A DNA stretch of 13,143 bases from positions 82,039 through 95,181 of the forward strand of contig QKYT01000471.1 in assembly GCA_003550305.1 (NCBI GenBank), given 5' to 3'. Origin of the DNA: Glomus cerebriforme. Lineage: Eukaryota > Glomeromycota > Glomeromycetes > Glomerales > Glomeraceae. The notes beneath the pieces were generated by a model, which saw only the letters and a program-made list of their open reading frames with translations, was not told the origin of the DNA and searched no databases. Position 1 is the stretch's first letter. Every line of letters begins with the position of its first letter. Below are positions 8,809-13,143 of the stretch, one piece after another. A program made the translations under genes and the position numbers.

Positions 8809-11205
8809 TTAATTATTAGAATTATTAGCTAATGTCTCTGAATCCCAATCATCATCATCTTTACTATCATTAAATCTGCGATTTATAGTTGGAAGCATAG
8901 TATTATTGATAAAAACCTACAGTTCTAAATCAATTACTTGCTCAATTTCCAATATCTCATTAGTATTTATTACTTCTTCATTTGATTCAGGTTCACTAAC
9001 TCCTTTATTTTCATCTTCATTTAATATATCACCATCTTTAAAAATAATATTTAACATTTGTTCAATATTATTCTCTAATATTGAATTATCATAGTTAAGC
9101 GATTTTTAAAAATGGGTTAGATAATTTCAGTATATTTTTGCCATGGTTTTAACTGTTTCAATGTCTAAATTCATACGTCTTTTTCCAATAAGCCAGCCTA
9201 GAGATGAAAATAGCCTTTCGCAACTTGCAGTGTGAGGTGTTATTAAAAAAATTACTATTGCAAGTTGAGACAATGAAGATCGATCATTGATAATAGAGTT
9301 CTACTAAAGGTAAGGTTCATCACTTTCAAGTAAGTATAATGCATTATACGGAGGTCTATTGTTAAAATATGTGTGAAGTTGAGCATTAAACTCTTATTCA
9401 GAAGATTTCTTATACCCAAGCTTCTTCTAACTGAACTTTGAATGTGATTGAATTGATCATTACAAATCCCATATCCTAATAATACAATTTTATTTAATAT
9501 TTAATCTTATTTTTTATTAAATAATTATTTACANCTTANCTTTATATTGGGGGTGAAGGAAAAATGCTAATAAGTAAANATNATNATCGAATTCAGCATA
9601 TCTATTGAAATAAGCTTTTTTTAACCTTTGAAAATTATTTAGTAGAAATTTAAATTTTAAATTTTTGGATATTACCTTCTGTTGAAAACTCTAATGCATG
9701 AGTTCCTTAGTTCTTGATAATCTTCAACTGGTATTTGTTTGAAATATGCTGTGATCTTAAGAAGTTGTAAAAAGCAATCTGCTAATGTTGTATTTCTTCC
9801 TTCCAATGCCAAAATGGCATCTTTAATTGGCTTTAAGATATTTGATAATGTACAGACATCATCAAAAAATTTCCATTTCTTTAAGATGAACTTTATGGAC
9901 TCACTTGAAATCTGGTCTTCATAATTATCAACAATTTAATTAAGAAAAAAAAATATTTTAAATTAGTATTTAATTTGTTTACATTATCCTAAACACATTG
10001 ATTTGATAAATTTAAAAAAATACATGTTGCAATGCATCCTTAAGATGCCAAATTGAGCTTGTGCATTCGTATACTATAATCCATCTAGTTTCGACATATA
10101 TTTTCAGGCCTCCTCTCTGAATATTTTTTAATTTGATGGCATCTTTGAGTAATATTATGCTTATAGTAAAATTTTTAAAAAATTTTGTAATGATATTTGC
10201 TTATCTAACCAGCTTGTTCACCTGATTAATTTTGATAATGTCAGAACTGATTAAGTTAATATAGTATACAATGTATCTTATATTAAGAATGCTTGGGTAT
10301 TTTTGCAAAATAATTCTGCGTGCAGCAGTAACATTAACGCCATTATCAGATATTATGGTAGCAAATTTATCAATTCCAATTTTAATAATAACTTCTTCAA
10401 TAGTATTAGATATACATTCTGCTATGTACTTTTTATCTGAAAGATTCTCAAATTTCAAAAAATATTCCTTCCTTTGACTCGTAATAAGCATGAATGCCCA
10501 TATACTATTGTCGCATGGGTCTGTCTAACCATCTAATGCTGATTGTAATATAATGCAATAGTAAACAAATCAAATATTAATGCTATAAACTCTTAATGCA
10601 GAAAAAATCAAGGCAGATGACTAATCTTACCAATTGTGCAATTAGATTCTTTACTTAATTCATTATAGACTTGTAAATTTACACAAGATAATTCAGCTTC
10701 CAATAATATTTCACTTAAAACTTGCTGAGTCAGAAAATTATATTCTGGCTGAAGAATTTTGAGCATATCAATAAACTATGGATTTTTGATCACACTAAAG
10801 GGAACATTATACATTATAAAAGCTTTTGTTATAGAACGGTCTATTTTATCAGAATATCCTTTTTCCAATTTGTTATTCTTGTAAAAATTTCAGATAGATA
10901 ACTATTCATTATTTCATTTTTATTTTTTTTTGTAGTTCATCTACATCACTTATACTTTCTTCTTCATATGTATTTCCTTTCCCTTTTTTTTCAACGATTC
11001 TTACAAAAAACGTAAAAACATCTTGGAGACATTTTTTGCAATGATTAGCCAAGTGTTCACACAATACATGCAGTTTTCCATATTTTTAATTAGTGTGACA
11101 GTAGTTACAAGTCGCAGAATAATGTTCTCTTGTTATTTGAATATCCTTTATCATATGATCATCCTAAACTTCTGATAAGGGATGACCACTTTTATTAGTT
11201 TTCAT
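8809..11205 (-). pseudogene. hAT-family transposase gene, nearly full length but inactivated
   Basis: Start ATG at 11203-11205 (MKTNKSGHPLSEV). A BED zinc finger follows: TCNYC, then EHLANHC (C33, C36, H51, C56). Next come KAFIMYNVPFSVIKNP, LKILQPEYNF and LSEILLEAELS. Intron 10539-10630 (GTAAGA...ATCAG) joins NCTI to ALDG, then stop, then TDPCDNSIWAFMLIT, i.e. the DGWT motif with Trp lost. Then FATIISDNGVNVTAARRI, RYIVYYINLIS (normally a C-x-AHC-x-NL-type motif) and YVETRW. An intron starts at 10023 (acceptor unclear). Exon 9939-9676 (KKWKFFDDVCTLSNILKPIKDAILAL) is uninterrupted. Intron 9626-9675, then YLLAFFLHPQY, intron 9476-9532, and the dimerisation region with PHTASCERLFSSLGW and GKRRMNLDIET. 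A natural-looking TAA at 8809 follows an acidic tail. Stops: 11164, 11086, 10776, 10525, 10201, 9394, 9304, 9301, 9127, 9106, 8917. Frameshifts near 10925, 10880 and 9420. Plus frames at 8906-9094, 9739-9924 and 10271-10477 are shadows. Confidence 0.85.
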
Positions 11206-11226
11206 AGATATTATTGAGACTTGAAA

Positions 11227-11320
11227 CTTGAGAGAGAAGAAAAATACACAAAGGATGATAAGAGGCTTGAGAGAGAAGACGCAAAGGATGATAGGAGAAA
11301 AAATTACGTAAAGGATGATA
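11227..11320. repeat. Short repeats just upstream of the hAT start codon
   Basis: CTTGAGAGAGAAGA occurs at 11227-11240 and 11266-11279; AAAGGATGATA occurs at 11250-11260, 11283-11293 and 11310-11320. They lie 20 to 115 bases upstream of the transposase ATG. Repeated short motifs here could be subterminal transposase-binding sites or part of the promoter; this is inference. The minus frame at 11195-11392 is only the translation of these repeats (YHPL three times). Confidence 0.65.
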
Positions 11321-11326
11321 GAACTT

Positions 11327-11335
11327 CTTTATATA
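11327..11335 (-). promoter_or_regulatory. Candidate TATA box for the hAT gene
   Basis: Minus strand TATATAAAG, 122 bases upstream of the transposase ATG at 11205. It fits the TATAWAWR consensus well, but AT-rich DNA produces such matches often. Confidence 0.3.
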
Positions 11336-11387
11336 GTAATGTATAATCTTATGATATATTATGCATTGATATACGTGATTTATCTGC

Positions 11388-11405
11388 GGCACAGTTTACT
11401 GTGCC
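11388..11405. repeat. GGCACAGT inverted repeat (hairpin)
   Basis: GGCACAGT-TT-ACTGTGCC: perfect 8-bp arms around two bases, unusually GC-rich for this window. It lies 183 bases upstream of the hAT start codon, on the side where the 5' end of the element is expected. It could be the element terminus or a subterminal palindrome. I found no partner copy downstream of 8809. Confidence 0.6.
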
Positions 11406-11860
11406 ACACATATAGGTTGATTTAGTTGATCTTAGCTATAAACCTGATAAATGTTATAATATAGATTAGATTTATATAGTTTATATTTATTATTTTTATT
11501 ATATTTANTATATTATTTATAGTTATTATAATTATTATATTTATTATATTTATTATTAACTTATATATATTTTATTTTATATAAATATTTCTGTATTTTT
11601 CTTAAGGACTCGATAGTGAGTTCTGTAGTTTGGAATTACTACAATAAAAGAACTATCCTCTCTAAAATNTCTAANTNCCTAAATTATNATTGTGTTTACC
11701 CNTGTGTAAATTCTTGTNNATAACTTTTGTAACCTCATATTGCGCCTTCAATTTGCGTGTGGAATACTTCATAGCTATTGTCTCCCTGAAGTTATTCATA
11801 GTTAATTTGGATGACGGACTATTTCAGGTTAACAGCATAAAGATTATCTTATAATATGTG
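11406..11860. other. AT-rich tract and possible LTR-like sequence
   Basis: 11455-11590 is a TTATTATATTTAT-type tract. 11600-11840 is less AT-rich and includes AAGGACTCGATAGTGAGTTC, AATAAA at 11643-11648 and several N bases at 11669-11718. A moderately complex block with an AATAAA is reminiscent of the end of an LTR or a transcript end, but there is no second copy, TG...CA boundary or primer-binding site that I can defend. No coding sequence is supported. Confidence 0.25.
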
Positions 11861-11879
11861 AATCATGACGTATAAAGTA

Positions 11880-12060
11880 TAACATATTTATGAATTATGC
11901 ACGTTATGATAATTATGATATTGTGAAGATATTGTAGATTAATTACAACATTATGGATCAATTGCGAATTATGAATTATTGCGAATTACGAAATTGTGGA
12001 TATTTAGACTTCAAAATCTGCAATATTCTGCAATATTGCAAATCACAATTAATCCACAAT
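11880..12060. repeat. Degenerate ATTGCGAATTATGA / TGCAATATT low-complexity repeats
   Basis: Units such as AATTATGATA, ATTGCGAATTA and CTGCAATATT alternate up to the right terminal inverted repeat. CTGCAATATT occurs twice at 12018-12038. It mirrors the block just inside the left end (6298-6420) in inverted orientation, sharing GCAATATTGCAGATTTTGAA on the minus strand with a small insertion. Confidence 0.6.
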
Positions 12061-12066
12061 TAAGGT

Positions 12067-12088
12067 ATTGTGGTGTCATCCTTAGATA
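12067..12088 (-). repeat. Right terminal inverted repeat
   Basis: On the minus strand, TA followed by TCTAAGGATGACACCACAAT, the inverted partner of 6268-6289 (20 of 22 bases). Confidence 0.55.
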
Positions 12089-12433
12089 TATGTATGAGTC
12101 ATAAAAAAAAATTTGTAATACTAGACTTATTATATTTGCCATAAATGTCTCTTCGCTCATAATTTCTTTCAATGAATGTAATGGAATAGATAAGAACTGC
12201 AAAGTAGTAAGAAAAAAATCTTATTAACAATCATTTCAAAAAGTTGTTTGACTAAGAGATATCAAAACTTACAGATGTTCAAAAATACGAATCTCAATAT
12301 ACTCTCATAAAATTGATTTTACATCACTTGTTACTTTTTCTTTTCTGATTAACTTTGATTTAATATCCTCTTTAAGATCTTTGAGTGTTTCTCTAGAGAA
12401 TGTTTTCACTTGTGTTTCTGAATAGTTATCCAT
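12089..12433 (-). pseudogene. Two-exon gene fragment, unidentified, interrupted at its 3' side
   Basis: Exon 1 runs from ATG at 12431-12433 (MDNYSETQVKTFSRETLKDL, then KEDIKSKLIRKEKVTSDV) to 12273, with one TGA at 12305 (after SIL, before EYIEIRIFEHL). An intron at 12197-12272 has GTAAGT and a good pyrimidine-rich acceptor (TTACTACTTTGCAG). Exon 2 reads FLSIPLHSLKEIMSEETFMA, then NIISLVLQIFFYDSYIY, and runs directly into the right inverted repeat, where its frame continues into repeat DNA and stops at 12011. Splice phases do not match (exon 1 ends in phase 2, exon 2 needs phase 0), so a small indel or a different splice site is involved. The charged helical N-terminus followed by a hydrophobic helix is visible; I do not recognise a family. 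Probably the 5' part of a repeated gene cut by the element at 6268-12088. Confidence 0.5.
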
Positions 12434-12440
12434 CTGCAAA

Positions 12441-12560
12441 AACTATAGTTATTTCCGAAATTCAATTGGCAAATCCGAAATCTGAAATTCCGTAATCATA
12501 ATTAATTACATAATTCCATAATTAATTACATTTTGTATAACAATTTGAAATTGTTATTTG
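12441..12560. repeat. Low-complexity AATTCCGTAATTAATTACA repeats
   Basis: Short units CCGAAATTC, CCGAAATCTGAAATTCCG and twice CATAATTAATTACAT/CCATAATTAATTACAT. This is the same class of degenerate sequence as at the two ends of the window. No gene. Confidence 0.6.
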
Positions 12561-12566
12561 CTCACG

Positions 12567-12955
12567 ATCTAGTGATCCAATTTTATTGATCTTACCACTA
12601 TTAAATTTGTCTCATTAAGACGAATCTAATGATATGTATTTTATTTCTAGCTTCGATATTGATAAAGTTAAAATACTATAAACATTTAAAGATTATTGAA
12701 GCCAGAGCAAAATCTAATAATTAGATTTAAATAAATTTACCACCATTCAATTCGTCACGATGAGATGATTCTAATGGCGGTAAAATCATATTTCTAGCAT
12801 TAATATTGACAAAGTTATAATACTATAAATGTTTAACAATTATTGATATCAAAATATGATCTAGTAATTGAAATTAAATGATCTCAATACAATTAGAATT
12901 ATTATACTGAGATGAATTGAATGGTGGTAAGATCATCCAAAATGGATCACTAGAT
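12567..12955. mobile_element. Miniature inverted-repeat element arranged as a tandem dimer
   Basis: The ends are inverted repeats of 47 bases that align without gaps at 39 positions (12567-12613 against 12909-12955), starting ATCTAGTGATCC and containing TGATCTTACCACYATT. Inside, a core beginning ATTTCTAGC is present twice in direct orientation at 12643 and 12790 (period 147), sharing AATACTATAAA and other blocks. Between the cores, 12736-12784 is an imperfect palindrome (TTTACCACCATT ... AATGGCGGTAAA) that resembles the inner part of the terminal repeats. The order is therefore repeat, core, repeat, core, repeat. It has no coding capacity and would depend on a transposase encoded elsewhere. 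Flanking target duplication is not clear (GCTCACG on the left, GCTGAGT on the right). Confidence 0.7.
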
Positions 12956-13143
12956 GCTGAGTTATTATTTATTAAATTTTCTAAATATAATTCAGCCAAA
13001 ATTAAGATTAATTCTGGTCAAATATTTTCGTAATATGAAATTAATTACGGAATTCAGAATTTTTTTGATGAATTACTTAATAATTACAGAATTACGTAAT
13101 TACAGATTTCTGTAATACTAAAATAATTTTGGCTACAACTATA
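12956..13143. repeat. AT-rich end with AATTACGTAATTACAG palindromic repeats
   Basis: From about 13030 the sequence is built from AATTACGGAATT, AATTACAGAATTACG and similar units. ATTACGTAAT (13091-13100) is a palindrome and ATTACAGA-TT-TCTGTAAT (13099-13116) an 8-bp-arm hairpin. No gene is visible. Confidence 0.55.

Larger units (their letters stand above)
6268..12088. mobile_element. Interval bounded by inverted 20-bp repeats next to TA
   Basis: The left boundary reads TA then TCTAAGAATGACGCCACAAT (6270-6289), and the right boundary on the opposite strand reads TA then TCTAAGGATGACACCACAAT (12086-12067); 18 of 20 bases match. A second shared block, GCAATATTGCAGATTTTGAA, occurs in inverted orientation inside both ends. 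Terminal inverted repeats next to TA would fit a Tc1/mariner-like cut-and-paste element. TA is its own reverse complement, so the duplication cannot be proved here. The interval is 5.8 kb and contains unrelated Myb-like, zinc-knuckle and hAT remnants. It is either a composite or nested transposon, or two separate related miniature elements that happen to face each other. No 8-bp duplication of hAT type is seen at these ends. Confidence 0.4.

Noticed and set aside
9739..9924. Plus-strand 61-residue frame
   Set aside because: It is antisense to an uninterrupted hAT exon (KKWKFFDDVCTLSNILKPIK), which clearly belongs to the transposase.
275..11205. Reassigned genetic code with TAA/TAG as Gln and TGA as Trp
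   Set aside because: Reading stops this way restores several frames, but the same remnants also carry frameshifts and missense loss of conserved residues (Cys and His to Tyr, Ala to Val), and ordinary CAA, CAG and TGG are used throughout. Mutational decay explains everything.
11600..11840. Solo LTR
   Set aside because: Has an AATAAA and moderate complexity, but no second copy, no TG...CA ends and no target duplication could be found, and N bases obscure the middle.
6268..12088. The facing inverted repeats as the ends of the hAT element itself
   Set aside because: hAT insertions leave 8-bp duplications; bases 6260-6267 and 12089-12096 do not match, and the interval holds other gene remnants. 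TA flanks fit another superfamily better.

Overview
The window is strongly AT-rich eukaryotic DNA that reads as a graveyard of mobile elements. Short fungal-type introns (about 40 to 90 nt, GT...AG), BED-type hAT transposase remnants, a Myb/SANT-like gene, a retrotransposon Gag remnant and degenerate TTACGG/TTACGGCATT low-complexity DNA suggest a repeat-rich fungus. An arbuscular mycorrhizal fungus of the Rhizophagus/Glomeromycotina type is my best guess; this is inference from repertoire and style, without a database match. Scattered N bases (near 137, 180, 1987, 8636-8651, 9534-9592, 11508, 11669-11718) mark uncertain consensus. I see no intact long protein gene, no rRNA or tRNA gene and no CRISPR array.

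Layout. 1-270: low-complexity TTACGG repeats. 275-2146 (minus): a long decayed gene with an intron that ends at a DDK-type motif, probably a transposase-like protein truncated by the repeats. 2739-4386: a richer-GC insertion on the plus strand with a polyadenylation signal, an A tract and a perfect 14-bp target-site duplication, so probably a retroposed transcript or non-LTR element. 4708-5397 (minus): a Gag-like frame with ten in-frame stops and no frameshift. 5809-6266 (minus): an unidentified decayed reading frame. 6268-12088: an interval bounded by inverted 20-bp terminal repeats next to TA dinucleotides. It contains, all on the minus strand, a Myb/SANT-like gene (6778-7629), a zinc-knuckle fragment (about 8255-8515) and a nearly full-length but dead hAT transposase gene (8809-11205). 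12089-12433 (minus): a two-exon gene fragment that abuts the right inverted repeat. 12567-12955: a miniature inverted-repeat element built as a tandem dimer with a 147-bp period. The right end is more low-complexity ATTACG-type DNA.

The unifying observation is the mode of decay. At least four unrelated coding remnants keep their frame over long stretches but carry about 37 in-frame stops. Where the expected residue can be judged, most fit CAA/CAG to TAA/TAG or TGG to TGA/TAG, i.e. C:G to T:A change. In the hAT gene the conserved Cys/Ala/His/Cys cluster is read as Tyr/Val/Tyr/Tyr, each one C:G to T:A transition away. This looks like RIP-like hypermutation or deamination of methylated cytosines in silenced elements. 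Nothing here is likely to work as a gene today, apart from possible regulatory or non-autonomous repeat functions.
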